Below, piece after piece: positions 1-13,627 of a stretch of DNA of 64,000 nt. The first letter of the stretch is position 1; the number at the start of each line of letters is the position of its first letter. The stretch spans positions 20,332,848 through 20,396,847 of the forward strand of contig NC_045141.1 in the NCBI RefSeq assembly GCF_008831285.2, read 5' to 3'. Source of the DNA: Nymphaea colorata. Taxonomy: Eukaryota; Streptophyta; Magnoliopsida; Nymphaeales; Nymphaeaceae. The notes beneath the pieces are model-generated. The model was not told where the DNA came from, did no database searches, and was given only the letters and a program-made list of their open reading frames with translations. The position numbers were made by a program, and so were the translations under genes.

Positions 1-1610
1 TAATAATGCGTCATACGTAATGGTAGAAAGATATCGTTTTCGTGGAAATGAGTGGACCAATTGATGAATTCTCCGCTAAGACATGAACTCCCAGTAGAAT
101 CCGGATACCATGTCTCAGAAAACCAGTACGCCACATAAACAACTCAGGATTAGGGTGGCGAAGCAGATGCATATTTAGGTTAAGCGAAAGCTTGGTTCCA
201 AGATGAACACTGCCCATATATGATATATCCTAGACGAGCACCCATCTAGACTGTGGCCAGTGCCATTCATTCACCCTGGAGCTATAGCACGTAATTCAGT
301 AAATTCCACTCCCTCTGTCTTCAAATTTCAATTGTTTCTTTTTCTTATTAGTCAAATCTCAGATAACCAGTTGTTGGGGGCATGATTTTAGAGAGAGAAA
401 GAGAGAGAGAGACAGTGCATATGTTCACTCGGCAAGAGCAAACCAAGGAGTTTTACTACCCGGTGAACTTCTGACCCCCTTCTACTGCTTGATATGAAGA
501 ACAAAGTTGACAGCCCATTTAAGGTGATCACCTCGACATTCTTCACTACCCTTTCCCACCTGCACTTTACCTGAGGCAAAAAAACGTCGATAATATCTAT
601 GTGCAGCTGCGGTTTGGCCGCCGTTACCAGAAGATGCTGTACTCTGCAAATATTTTAAAGAAGGATAGGTGAATTCGTTGACGAGGGTGAGTCCCACCAG
701 CACTTGACGAGGCTCACCGGCATTTGTACTGCCTTGGTAATGAAACTGAATTTTCATAAGAAAAAAGAATACCCAGGTAATCGGCTCAGGTAGTCTATAT
801 ACCCCTCTCTATAAATTAGTTATGAACCATAACGTATGTATATGTGCCTGCAAGTGAGTTGGCCCCAACAACGTCCCACTCTGCAACAGAACCTTATGTC
901 ATCATATTACGCCATGCAACTGCCTGATAATACATGAGGCATGGCGTCACAAAGAGGCAACCCGAGACATCAGCTTCTTTCCCTTTCCCATGGACCACAC
1001 CCATATATAACAGTGCACAGCATTTGCAGACCACCATTAATTTACGCAGAGGTTGGTAAATGAGAAAATGAAGACAAGCTATTAGCTTACGTTGGGATAA
1101 GCTTATTGTGGAAAACATTTTCTTTTATTGCTAATCGAAATACAATTGAGACCATAAACCTCTCAAGTCATGTATGTCAGGAGCTTATTGTAGAAGATTC
1201 TTGTTTCAAAGATGTAAGTGTGGGATTTGGATCTGAAGTTGTTTACCTGCAGCAAGCCAATTGATTAAGATATGGACTCTCCCATATAAAACGGCCATCT
1301 TTAGATAACGTTTAATATTAGCTAAGAAATGCTGTTCAATCCATTGGAGCCAGAACTATGGTTTCATATGGTTTTGGTAGGTCTATAACATATCTAATCC
1401 GAAGGCTACTCTCAGTTAATTTTGTTACTTGATCACTAATTATTTGGAGATATAGCTTACCAGGCCGTAGGAAGAAGCCAGTTGATATCTTAAACTTCGT
1501 TTATGAAAATTATAAAGAACTTAGTGCATCATGTGTTTATGAACTCTATAACACAAAGATGATAACAATACTAAGAAAGCCAGAACCTCTTGCTTTGTTA
1601 ACTCATGTCA

Positions 1611-1651
<41 letters not shown>

Positions 1652-2090
1652 GAGAGAGAGAGAGAGAGCGAGAGAGAGGTGCCCTCATTTGAAGAATTTT
1701 AATTGACCCCCCAGTCTGTGGGCAACACAAATGGCAAGTACAGGAGCATCAAATGGAGGTTTAGGGTGTGCAACGGAAGATTAATTTATTTATAATAAGA
1801 GCAGCAGAAGCAGCTGTTGCTGCAATACTAATAAAGTAATAGATATTATTGTAGGAAAATCATCATTATTATTTATTTTATTCTAAATAATTATAAATGT
1901 CGCTGTAATTATCATTATCAATAGTATGCTGGTGGTCCATTTATTAAGATATGGCTGAAATCTCCATGTTATAGTGAATGGCAAGGCTTGTGATACTCCA
2001 AGGAGTTGAGGGCTATTATGTTCCCGTTCTTGTATAATTGAAGAAATCGGCTGTCTCTTTTTCCACCCTGAGCTCCCTCCCTCTCCCTTC
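1..2090. other. Intergenic DNA, no supported gene
   Basis: No gene is recognised here. A minus-strand open frame at 482-757 contains a stretch at about 575-650 with acceptable splice borders (TTTGCAG before it and CAG/GTAAAG after it). The encoded residues match no family I know and no partner exons were found. The stretch 1614-1679 is a compound microsatellite of TA repeats followed by GA repeats. The rest is AT-rich unique sequence. Confidence 0.5.
1614..1679. repeat. Compound (TA)n(GA)n microsatellite
   Basis: About 15 TA units run directly into about 14 GA units, interrupted once by a C. The same TA-next-to-GA (or CT-next-to-AT) arrangement recurs at about 8904, 9190, 10141, 51417 and 51672. 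Confidence 0.9.
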
Positions 2091-3074
2091 ATGCTTCCCT
2101 CTCTCTCCCTCTCTTCTTATGGGTTTCTTGTATTCTTTATGGTTTTTGTTTTAGATGCATCAGATTCACCCTTTATTCCGGGTTCTGGTGCATTTCTTTG
2201 AGGCGAAATTCATGGCATGCTCATCTTGCCGTGTCAAGATCTCTTTGTAGGTAGATTTTGTAATCTTCATTTTGTTTTCCTTTCTCATCTGGTTTCTATC
2301 CAGCCATTAGATTAGGGCTGATTACCTCTGGACAGCATTAGATTAGATCTGATTGCGTCCGGATACTGTCCAGGGTCCATGGATCTTTCAGGCTTTCTTA
2401 GTTCAAAATTTTGGTTCAAACTTTTGATAAATCATGATTTCCCTTTTTCCTGCAACAATGATATCCTGGTTTTACATTTTCCCGATAAGAAAATTTCTTG
2501 GTTTGCTAAGTTACACATCTACCATCTTTCTTCAAGCTACTGGCCATTTTCACCTAGAGAATCAGTACCATCCCTCCAATATCAGGGCAACGCCAAAGGC
2601 AAACCACAGGTTTCCCTCAGGTATGCTCTTAAATCCTGCTGACTTATTCTCTTTGGAAAAGAAGAGCAGAGTTCTTTCAGTCGTGTTGGTTACGAATATT
2701 TCATTCTTTTCTCAAAATGGGTACCATAAATCTATTTTTGGTAGTCAACAAAACGTTTTTACGGCGATCAAAAAGGAGCGAAAACGATTCAGTTTCGGAA
2801 GCCTGCCTCGATTCATTCCCCAGTTTCCTCATAACCTTATGAGTTAGAATTAAAGGCCTCAATATGGTGTATACTTAGATCCTCCTCAGTTTCAAATCGA
2901 TTCAGAGGGGACTTTTCGTTCTCTTTCTATTTTTAGGAAGAAAGGTTCTGATCATCTTTTTACCGATATAAATATTGCTAAATCGGAAACCACTTCTGAC
3001 ACGATCATTTACAGTTTTCCTACTATTCGTAAGCTACAGCTACCAGGATTCCTGCTTTTTTTTTTTTACCACGA

Positions 3075-3077
<3 letters not shown>

Positions 3078-3109
<32 letters not shown>
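3078..3109 (+). repeat. (CT)n microsatellite
   Basis: About 16 uninterrupted CT units. They lie roughly 200 bp upstream of the miR172 foldback, so they are probably within or close to its primary transcript. Confidence 0.9.
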
Positions 3110-3112
<3 letters not shown>

Positions 3113-3329
3113 AGAAGGGCCAAGGGGTGCAAGAGTTGCATAAAAGTTGTACGGGAGAAGAGTGATGTTGTTTTCCATGGAGCTGTGGTGCATGCACCAT
3201 AACACCGAGGAAAAAGGTGCTTTTGGTTTCAGAGGGTCCTCCTACTGTCTCCTGCCCACTGCTGCTGCTGCATGGATGGATCCATCGATGGATGGTTGTG
3301 GGGATATCTTTCGGTCGCTGCTTGCAGAT

Positions 3330-3350
3330 GTAGCATCAACAAGATTCACA
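3330..3350 (+). ncRNA. miR172 star (5' arm)
   Basis: These 21 nt contain TAGCATCAACAAGATTCAC. They differ from the commonest miR172 star at one internal position (CAA instead of CAT), which makes a single mismatch opposite the mature strand. Confidence 0.9.
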
Positions 3351-3447
3351 TATATCTGAGGTGGCCCACTCCGCCATTTCTCTCCTTCTGCACATGCAAT
3401 TACGTGCAGATTGTACGTGTGGGGACATGGAAAGAGTGACAGATATG

Positions 3448-3468
3448 AGAATCTTGATGATGCTGCAT
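3448..3468 (+). ncRNA. Mature miR172 (3' arm)
   Basis: The 21-nt sequence contains GAATCTTGATGATGCTGCA, preceded by A and ending in T. This is the miR172a/b form, as opposed to forms beginning GGAAT or ending GCAG. It is identical to the conserved angiosperm sequence as I know it. Confidence 0.96.
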
Positions 3469-3489
3469 CGGCAATTAGCGACTAATTCT

Positions 3490-4950
3490 CGTTTTGATAC
3501 GCGTTCGTTCTCTGTAGACGGATGGAAGCCCGCCTGAGGGGAAGAAGACAGGAAAATCTAAGAAGAATGGTTGCGGTTGTAGACTATTGAAAGGGTATTG
3601 TGAATCTATTATTGCGGTTCATTGTCACCCTGAACTTTTCCGTCATTTATATCCTTCCAGCAAGATCATATAAGGTTTGTGAAATATGCAGCTACTGGTC
3701 AATTTGCGAGGAGGAAGATTGTTTTCTCTAGCACCCTCTTCTTTTTTCGTAGAGAGAGTATATTGGATCCGTAGTTTCTTATTTTACTTCCTATTTTAGA
3801 TGAATGCATCGTTCGGTTTAAGAGAAAGAAGAAAAAATTCTGGCTGTTGATTTGAGCTGTTGCAGCACTTACAGGATCTATTTTATTCGCCGTGGCCGCT
3901 GCACATCTGTAAGTGTTCCTTTTGTGTTCGCTCTCACGATCTAATGATCCGCGAATAGCTAAGTTATTTATCCATGAGATCTATCCTCTTGGCAGACAGA
4001 AGATGTACCATCTCTGCGATCTTTCGTTTTATACTTCCTAATTTCCTTAAGTTTCTGTTGCTAAAACTTCCAGAGGTCTGTTCTCCCTACCAAAGCAAAT
4101 TAAAGAAGCAAAAAGAAGAAAAAATCCGCACATCGGATATCATCTTAGCAGACTAGTTGCTGATCTTAAAGTGATATGCTCAAGAAGAAATACAGGAAAT
4201 TCAAATGGCCGAAATATTATATTCCACTCCCAAAGGAGTACTTTTGAAATGCTAAAGCAAATGATTTGACCTTTTTTGAGTGCTACTATTCTCGTTTGAC
4301 GTGATCCGTGAACCAGGTTGCTTTTCTGAATGCAAGTTGACGTTTGTATTATTTTTTATTAGATTTGATTAGTGGTTGATGAACAATAAATTGAATTGAC
4401 ATGAGCTTCTTAATTTCTTAATGCCGTCCTATACTATGTAGAGTAGTGAATAAGTGGAAGCTGTTTAAGATTGAATTAGTGGAAGGAGATATGATAAATT
4501 GATCTGATTCTCTAATTAAAATATTGGTAAAGCTTTCCCCTGTTCTAGCATCAGTGGATATCTTTTTCAAAATTTAAAAATCTAGGATCACAACAAAAGG
4601 GGTACATGCCTTTCATAAAGGTACAATATTCCTTCATTTGAAGTTTTTCAATGGCATTAGCCATTATGGCATTTATATTCGCTTTTCTAGGTTGGTGTTC
4701 TAACATTCACGCATTTTTCAAGCTCTTCTATGCCCATGTTTTAAAAAATGTGCATTCTTGGTCCTTTCAGCTTCTATACTCTACCTTCTCAAGCTCATGC
4801 CCTGCAAATTCCCACAAAAATTTTTTCAGCTATCAATTCTATGTCCAGCCTCAAGGCGCCGGTTCAAACGGATTTCTTGTCGACTTCTTTAAATGGCATT
4901 GGGATATAGTTAATGAGGACACATGTAATATTTTTAGAGAATTTCATCGA
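3490..4950. other. Intergenic DNA between MIR172 and LINE remnant
   Basis: AT-rich sequence with only short open frames and no recognisable domain. The stretch up to about 3900 may be the 3' part of the miR172 primary transcript, but no processing signal stands out. Confidence 0.4.
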
Positions 4951-6660
4951 AGCACATAGCTTCCTCTGGACATGTACAAGTGCTTAATCACACTCATTCT
5001 CAAGCATAGATAAGATAACCATACATCAAACTATTGTCCAATCTTTATAATGGGGAATTTAAGAAGGATTACTGCTAAGGTAATTGAGACAAGAACTAGG
5101 TCACTCCTCGAATTAATTTTGCATGATCTGTTTACACTTATACTGGAAAGAGATATTCAACATGCTCTTATTATGGCACCCATTTTTCATGTTTAAGGTG
5201 GACTTAAGAAAGGCATTTGACTATATATCATAGTCCTATTTGCTGCAATTGTTGAAGTATATGAATTTTGGTAAACAATATATGTCTTGGATCAAAGAGT
5301 TGCTTACCAAATCAAAGACATCTATCGTTATCAATGGACGCTTAAGACCCTCCTTCATACCACAACGAGGAGTTTGGCAAGGTTGCCCCTTTATCCCTGC
5401 CTTGTTCAACAAAACAATGGAAGGTTTAGTAGTTTTAATTAAAAGGGCAGCCGCAAGTGAGTTGCCTAACCCTATCAATGTGGATGACCTCTCATCTAAT
5501 ATTATTCAGTATAAAGATGACTTGATGTTTTTTGGGGAAGCAACTTTTCAACAGATAATGGTAACATTGCTCATTATTTGTATCTTCTCTATGACATCTT
5601 ATCTTGACATTAATGAAGACAAATTGTCTATTACCTTGTTAAATGTTGATGCATACATTAAGTTTGAATCTTTGATGCATCTCTTTCAATGCAAATGATC
5701 GATCTTTATATTGAATACTTGGGGCTTTCCCTTCAACTACAAGCAATCAAAACACCTTCTTGGTTGCCAATCATTGATAATATTAACAATAGATTGGCTT
5801 CTTGAAAATCTAGACATCTATCCCAGCTAATAAAGTAACCATGATCAAGTATGTCCTCTCCACTCTGCCTTCTTATTTCTTGTCGGTGTTCTCCCTACCT
5901 GCTAAGGTGGAAAATGGGCTGAATCACATTCTCAAAAAAATTTTGTAATGTGGGCCTAGCCTGAAGAAGAAAAAACATCTTGTAGCTTAGAAATCTATTT
6001 CTCTACCCTTTTCTCGTGGAGGTCTAAGAATTCCACATATCAGAAAAAGAAATATATCTTTCATTTTAAAGTGGTGGACTTTTGTCCAAGACTCCAATTC
6101 AATTTGTGCGATGGCTTTCCGCCACAAATGCAATTTGCATAGTCTCTTATGTGCAGTTCAAAGATAGTTTCCATATAACAATTTTCTTCATGGGAATGAG
6201 ATGGTGAAGGGCGTTTCTCTGTAGCTTGTGCTTACAATTTGTTTTAACCTCTCAGTGTTGATTGGTTCCTTCATAATATCCTTTGAGCTGGGGGTCCTAC
6301 TCGACGATCCAAAACTTTTTGCCTAACTTATTAAGATGGACCACATATAGACTCAAAATAGCCTAATGAGGTCTGGTTTTCACCTTGCTAGCAAATAGCC
6401 ATTAAGTTGTTGTGCCGAAGAAACTACCACTCACTTGTTTTGGTTTTGTTGAGTGTCTCAAGATATTTCATGTGCTTACCTGGTTTATGCTTGAAGTCAA
6501 AACATATCTACGATTCAGGATCTTATTCATGGACCAGTTACTTCTTGGTGGGTCATATGGAACTCCAAGAATGATATTATTTATAAAAATAAGGTTGTCT
6601 CAGTTTGCATTACATAATTCATTTTGTATGATGTTTGGTTAATTACTCATAACTTATAGG
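4950..6660 (+). mobile_element. Decayed LINE (non-LTR) retrotransposon fragment
   Basis: This is a degenerate reverse-transcriptase region of a plant L1-type LINE. Reading through stops and frame changes, RT landmarks appear in order: VDLRKAFDYI (about 5198-5227), ending in an in-frame stop at 5229; an open stretch at 5240-5698 containing GVWQGCPFIPALFN, the degraded form of RQGCPLSP.LF; and QYKDDLMFF near 5507, where a YADD-type catalytic box is expected. Downstream, broken frames give YLGLSL, a TLPSYFLSVF-like segment, SRGGLRIP and a C-terminal zinc-finger-like tail, all typical of LINE ORF2. Several stops and frameshifts show it is not functional. No 5' ORF1, poly-A tail or target-site duplication was identified, so the true ends are uncertain. 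Confidence 0.85.
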
Positions 6661-8901
6661 GGAATGACAGTATCTACAACCTCTTACAAGAATTAAGAGT
6701 TGAGTCTTAGAAGTAACCTATATTCCAAGTTCAACCCTTCTTTGGATGTTATTTTCCTCTCTCTCTCATCCCACCACCCCCACGCCCCTAGGTTGGTGAG
6801 TAGAAAACAAAGTTCAAAGGAAAATTACACCCTCAGAAATCGTATACAATATAATTAAATCATAGCAGTGGCCACACGATGTGCAGACACTAATGTTCGC
6901 AGCAGCTGGTCATTATAAGCAGTAACTGCTTAGAGTCACCTTGCGTTGCTCTGCGAACTGATCAGGCTGTACTTTTTTGGTCCCTGCTTCACCTATATTC
7001 ATATATCTAAAAATAAAAGCTCACCCCCACATGGGCAGACATAAAGCACGTACGCAGTCAATCATAATCACATGCATGTTCATAGAAGCACACGCATTCC
7101 CCTCTTTCTCTCTCTCGGCTCACTTTGTGATGAAATACTTCAAACCAGCCGAAGGATTTTTTGCTAAACCTTTATCCGGAATTTTGTGTGGAACATGAAC
7201 GAAAAGAAGAAAATCTTAAAACGCATATTTCCACTCTTCGATTCAACACGATGGTTAAAGACTAAAGAACCATGGACGTACAACGCATGGACTTGGTTTC
7301 AACATTACACTTGATGAACTTGGTCGATCTCCCTTTCTCCAGAAGCTGAAGTCCTGTACATCCAGATGGCTGGAACTGTAAATGTCTGTTTGTTGAAATA
7401 TAGTCTTTTCCGTCTTCTATAAATCATTCATGCACAGTGAAAAATTGAAAAGAATTTTTTAGAATCACAAATCTTGCAAATTGGGACGGGAAAAAGAGGG
7501 TGACTGCAACACGTAAATCATTCACGGTTTCTACTTCAAATACAACGATGGTATATGTCTACCTTCCTGCAAATTCACCTTTTTATTTCATATATAATCT
7601 TTTAGAACTTCAACGTCTCCCACTCTGATCGAAACTACTTATTAACAGGAAAAAACTGCGACTATGGTCACCGACCATTCAAGCTAGCTTCCATCAGTGA
7701 ATATTTTTTTTAGATTTCAAACTTCCTTCATGAACAGGAAGCTCCGTTCCATGGCGGTGCAAGGCCTTTAAGCTATCTCTGTAGGTTGTCTTTGATGCCT
7801 TGGGAAAATTTCCTGAGTGGGCCAGCAATTGCTTGTGGCATGTGCCCTACTGATATCAAACAGTTCGCCCATTGAGAAATCAAGGACAGGCACGCAGAGA
7901 CGGCAAAAGGACCCTGCAGTGTCTCGATGGGAGCCATGCCATGCAGGTACCACCGTCTTTTGAACCATGCACTATATGTTGCCAAAATTAGCAGAAAGAC
8001 AGCAACAGTAAGAGATCCCCTTGTTTGTTTGTTTCTTATCGTTGCCTAAAATCGTGACTGTGAGAGATATATATCTTTCTTCTATATTCAATATAGCTTA
8101 GAGTAATATGTCTCATTGAAACATATAACTTATGTACTGTAACCAGGTGAGATGTAAAGTGGAGATTGAGTTACTATAAGTAAAGGTGGCTCTGGTTCCA
8201 AGGGCCATTGATGTCTGGCCGTGCAAGATATGCATTGGAATGCTTGCCTATCGAATAATTTTGAAAATTAAAAGAAAATGTTCAAGAGGGCATCGGCTTC
8301 CTGGTGGTACGTACATTTTTTATTTGGCATGCATTGTTCTCATTGGATTCAGCTTTGCCCGCGTTACAGAGAAAATGTGTCCTAGAATATTCATCATTAG
8401 GCCACAGACTATTATTATTCAGAAACTGCCAGACGAGGACCTACGGTCACCAAATCGTCGTTGGTCGTTCTTTTTCCCCGAAAGAAAAATTCATTACTTC
8501 ATGTTAAAAAAGTTTTACAACTTAGGTGGGCGTGTATTAAGTTTTCATTTTAATCAAGGACAATATTGAAAAGTATACCACTTATACATTAGGCACCTAC
8601 ATATATAGATGGTGTGTAAATCAACTTTTCAGAATTCAGCTACTAACTTACTAAGACATGAGAGTTGTTTGTGATTAAATTGCAGTCGTTTGCCTCCTCC
8701 ATACTTTCAGAATGCAGTTGTTAGATGATAAGTTGCATAATTGACGATTCAATATCCAAAGTGCTATTCATCCTTTCTTGCGAATATGTGAAGTTGGTGA
8801 TTATGATGCATCTCCAACTATGTATATGGATGGATTTATCGACTAAAACTATAAGATTCGAAATGAAGAATGAAAATCAAAAGTAATATTAGATATAATG
8901 G

Positions 8902-8903
<2 letters not shown>

Positions 8904-8973
<70 letters not shown>

Positions 8974-8975
8974 GA
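8904..8975. repeat. Compound (AT)n(GA)n microsatellite
   Basis: About 17 AT units are followed by about 16 GA units with one GGG interruption. Confidence 0.9.
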
Positions 8976-9177
8976 AACAGACAGACATGCAGACAACAGA
9001 CACACCCAAGTCCTAATTAACAACTGTAACTATTGAGCCAGCTTCTCAGTTTTCTCCTTATTAATTAATCATATTTAATGAGAGAAAAAAAGAGATTAGG
9101 ACATTTAAGGTTGTCGCCAATGTACATGTAAGGATCTAGTGTTCTGTTTGTGCATGTGCACGCATGCGTGTATGCCT

Positions 9178-9337
<160 letters not shown>

Positions 9338-9452
9338 GTGCTCTTGAGAACACCTTATACACCTAGTTATAGATGTTCATTTTTCATAAACAATGTTTTT
9401 TTTTGTTCAGCCAATCTTGCAGGTAAGATCTACATATATATTTTACTAGACA

Positions 9453-9497
<45 letters not shown>

Positions 9498-10137
9498 CAA
9501 ATTTTGAAGACAAGAAAATTCATGTTTTCAAGCCCAACTTACACAATTTCCTTCATATAAAGTTCGTAACATAAGCATAGCTTCCGGCCAGAAGCACCAT
9601 TGCATTATTCTCTCTTTCTCTCTCTCTCTTTCTCTCCCCTCTGTCTCGTTGCGGCTGAGTCTCGAGTCCACCTTTTTACCTCTCGCCACTTTTTTCTTTA
9701 GTGTTCTTGTCTCTTTCTGGCTTTTTCTTGTTAGTAGCCTTTTAGATCCACTCTCCATTTGTCTTTTTTTCTTCTTCTGTCATTCCCCTCGCTTGGCGGT
9801 TTCCTGGGGTTGTGTCTGGAGGTTGTGGCTCATTTCAGCTTAGTGGCGCATTTGAGAAGCGCGCAATAATACGGTCTTCAGGGGCGCCTTCTCTTCGTCG
9901 GAGTCTGTGGCTCGTCTTGTGCAAGGGGGTGTTTATTTTGTCATTCGGCTACGACGTCGTCCTTCGTCTGCGACTGGGTGATTGTGCCGCTCCGTCTCCC
10001 CACTCTCTCTCCACCCCTTTTATTTTGTTTTACTATACATTGTATTATATATTTCGTTTCTTTGCTTATATTTGCGGCTGTTATTGTATTGGGGGACTTC
10101 TTGTCTCGAAATTTTGGTATAAATTATCATTTTATCG

Positions 10138-10140
<3 letters not shown>

Positions 10141-10193
<53 letters not shown>

Positions 10194-10231
10194 GATATAT
10201 ATATATATATATATGTTTGTGTGTGTGTGTT
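10141..10231. repeat. (CT)n(AT)n(GT)n compound microsatellite
   Basis: About 15 CT units are followed by about 22 AT units with one GA interruption and then a short GT run. It has the same CT-to-AT organisation as the array at 9178. Confidence 0.93.
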
Positions 10232-13200
10232 TATTTATTTCTGTGAAGAAATATGCCGTCTGACCTTTTAGAAAAACGAATCAATTTTGAACCTTGAATA
10301 TTATAAAGAATTACATTAAGGAGGTGAATGGTTCATTCTACCTCCCCAAGCACTCAGTTTTTTTCCAATCTATAACGTTGGTACACAGAGGTACTTAAGC
10401 ACAGTGATTTGTTCACATTATTCCATATAATTAAAAGGTACGTTACCTCTAACATCTTCCAGTGTCGTATATAGTATCATAGAAAAAGCTTGAAAAATAG
10501 AACCAGAATATTAATGTACGAAGCACAACGTTGCATGAAATGTAATAAAATGATCGACATGTACACAAATTAGAAAATAAAGTTTTTGCATGAAATGAAT
10601 TAGTGAAATGAATATTGACTTTGCTACGTTTTCGCTAGTTGCCCACACATGCTATTCAGCTTAACCTTGCATAAAATGTCTTTACCGAACCCTATTGATC
10701 AACTGCCTATTTGTCACATCAATGTAACTGAAGTTTGTTGCCTCCACAGTGGCATCCGAAAGTTCTAAGTAGTTTGGTGAAGAATGAATAAAAATGCATT
10801 TTTGTAGGAGAGAGAGAGAGAGTGTGCATAACGACTCGTTGCAATACTAACTCGGGTGACTAGTATATGAATAACACTTATAAAACCTTCAAGGGTTCTT
10901 AATATTATCAATATAAAACTATTTTTACTTCTCTCGCATAAAGTGTCACCACCCTCCACTCCTTAGCTGACTACGATTCACTCTTAAAGAGACATGCATG
11001 TATTTGGACAATTGATAGTAAGGGTCCTAAGAAACTGTTTGATCCTAACAAATAAGGTAAATTCAAGGAACAATGTGTGTAGGGTGACGTGAATCTGCCT
11101 CTTTATTTGCAGAGATGATAGCAATAATGTGTTACTATTGTCAAACACTGATTTTCCTTCCATTGGAGGTTTTTTCTTTATTTGGCCCTTTCTATAAATA
11201 ATTGAATAATTATTTTTCTAATTTTGTATGTTTTGCCTCGCACAGAATAGGAATTACCTCACTGTGTAAGAAGGCATGCATTATTATGCTGTGTATCTTG
11301 TATAAAAGACAAGCTAATGAAATTTTCAACTTAGCTCAACCTTTTAGGGTGGTGTTCACTCTTTCTGTATCATGTATTACGCTGTCCTGATCACTATACA
11401 ATAGCATATGCCCGCTAGATCGGTCTGAGTTAGAAGTGGACAACGGGTTGGGTACCGGACGGGTCGATCAGGCCCGGGTTTGGACCCGACAAAAGCCCAG
11501 ACTGGCCTAATTCGTTTCGATAACTTTTTAATATTATTTTTATTTTATTAATAATATATAATTTATTATTAAAATATATTATATTCAAAAAAATATTTTA
11601 AAAATATTTTTTATTTTGATTGGGCCTGGCCTGTCAGGACCTTACTTTTACTTTTGTCGGATTGCAAACTCGATGCCTAAGCTTAGTCTCAGTATTGCAC
11701 TAACAAATGCATAATGGGTTCAAATCCTATAACTAATATTCTTTTGAACTGTAAATGATGGTGACAGAACGGGCATCATAGATTCGTAGGGTAGGGGGCG
11801 AAGAGAGGTTAGCTTGGCCTCTTGCAAACGACCACTATACAGTCGCATATTTTTTTTCTTGGCAATGGACAACAACTTTTCAGCTTAATTAATTCCCATT
11901 TTGTTCTCATACATAAGAGTGGACACCTTTTTTTTATCTTTTGAGGGTATTCTTGTTATTTCACCGCGTGGAAGCCAAACATATGATAGCTAGCTTCCAG
12001 GTCCAGCCAACTCAACCTAATAGGGTCACCTTTCCAACACTCAACCCCATATTGAAAATGAAAACCCTTAGAACCTCAAGAACCTGAGAGGAGGTTGCCT
12101 AGGTCAAAAGAAAAGGGGATATTTTGATAATTATTTAAAAAAATGTCCTTTTTAATCTTTTCATATTTTTTATTTTGTTCTTTCTCTTTACAAAAACTTT
12201 TCGTTTTTATTAACTGAAGGTATTTTCATCATTAACTATATTAATGCACAAAAAAATTGTGCACCAGGTGTACATAATCAGTCCCAACAACTTTGAGTCG
12301 CATGAAGCACAGGTAAACCCTGCCCCTGGAAAGGAACAAGTTGAGGGTTCAAGGACAAGAGCGAGGTTTGAACCCTCACCCAACTATCCACCGGCTTGCC
12401 CCCTCTTCAATTATTACGTAAAGTATTTGTACTTAGGAAAGTAAATAGTTATTATATATATATATAGCTATTGTATCTGTCTCAAAGATACAATGAATGA
12501 ACCCACCATATAACCCATGATTTTCTTTGTGCTGCATGTACTCTTCTGGCATCGCCATTGAATTCAAGTATGACACATATTAATGTATATGCGCTTATTC
12601 TTTTGCAGTTTCGGGTCATTATCAACTGCTGTTGTTCATCTGTTATGTATAATATCGTTTCTCCTTGTTCTCTGGTAGCTCTGAGCTCTGCATGTATTGA
12701 TTGCCAAGACTTGATAAGTTCATGATCCTCATAAATGCTCTCGTTGCCTGGATGCTGCATCATAAAGTTTGCGTCTTCCAGCTGCTAAGGGTGCAGACGG
12801 GTCGGATTCATCAGTCCCATCGAGTTTCTACCCATGTATTTGAATTCATTGTGGATCTGCATGCCAGTCCCAAACATTAATCAGATTGACCGCAAAAATC
12901 AGGAATCTGTTGATGGTGGAGTATCTTATATAGAGTAAGTGCCCGACATGATGCGAATTTGCTTGTTAAAACTCTATTAAAATTCAGATCGGACTCAAGT
13001 GTAAATGTATGTTTGAAATGTTAAATTAGTCGAGTTACAGTTGTAAGAACTTGACTCTTTTAAACTCAACTCGGCTCAACTATATAATGAATGCTGAACT
13101 ATAATAAATGAATAGTTAAACGAGTAGCAATTGAACGAGTTGAACAAATTAACGATTTAAACAAGCTAAAAGAAACAAAACAGACTTAATAAAAACAAGT

Positions 13201-13627
13201 TAAGCGAGTTGAAGATGGTATCGTCAAGTCAAGATCGACATAGAATCAAGCTCAATCCTATTCTACTTGATCAGGTTCAAACAGTGTTCGAGCTCAAGTT
13301 TTTTTAGTTGAATTGAGCTCACTCGGTTCGTGTGCAGCCCAATATAGGGGTTGGGTACTTTCCGCAACAGTTGGTGAGCCTGATCATGATGAAGGGCACA
13401 TGCCAATTGCCATACATATTTCAGATATCAAAGGGGGTGCCGACATCTTCCATAAAACAGAAATGCTTGTATGAACAGATCAAAGAGAAGCCTCGATGCC
13501 TGATGGATTATACTCTTGAAAAATGAAAACCCATTATGATTCATTATTAGGAGTTAGAACAGATCATAACTACAATGCTTATATTGTGTAAAGCCACGTG
13601 AAATGTACAGGGTAATTAAATTGGAGA

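Larger units (their letters stand above)
3315..3481 (+). ncRNA. MIR172 precursor hairpin
   Basis: This is a microRNA precursor. The 3' arm carries the canonical plant miR172 sequence and the 5' arm carries a near-perfect miR172 star. Read outward, the arms keep pairing: TCGCT at 3315-3319 pairs with AGCGA at 3477-3481, and CAGATGTAGCATC on the 5' arm faces the complement of GATGCTGCATCGG on the 3' arm. Stem pairing continues on the loop side (ATATCTG with CAGATAT). The loop is roughly 80 nt, usual for plant precursors. miR172 is known to repress AP2-class transcription factors by translational inhibition and cleavage, controlling phase change and floral organ identity. The primary transcript is Pol II-made and must be longer. 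CT-rich sequence around 2040-2120 and a possible donor (CTCAG/GTATGC) near 2620 suggest a spliced pri-miRNA starting upstream, but that is inference. There is no protein-coding gene overlapping it. Confidence 0.95.

Noticed and set aside
482-757. 91-codon minus-strand open frame with possible splice borders
   Set aside because: Residues are not low complexity and borders are plausible, but no family, start or further exons could be found, so it is not called as a gene.
2050-2095. Sequence with GAGCTCCCTCCCTCTCCCTT considered as a miR159/miR319 relative
   Set aside because: It does not match the conserved miR319 or miR159 sequence on either strand and has no complementary arm nearby; it is CT-rich simple sequence.
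8186-8569. 127-codon + strand open frame
   Set aside because: No recognisable family, no signal or repeats, and no plausible splice partners; AT-rich chance ORF more likely.
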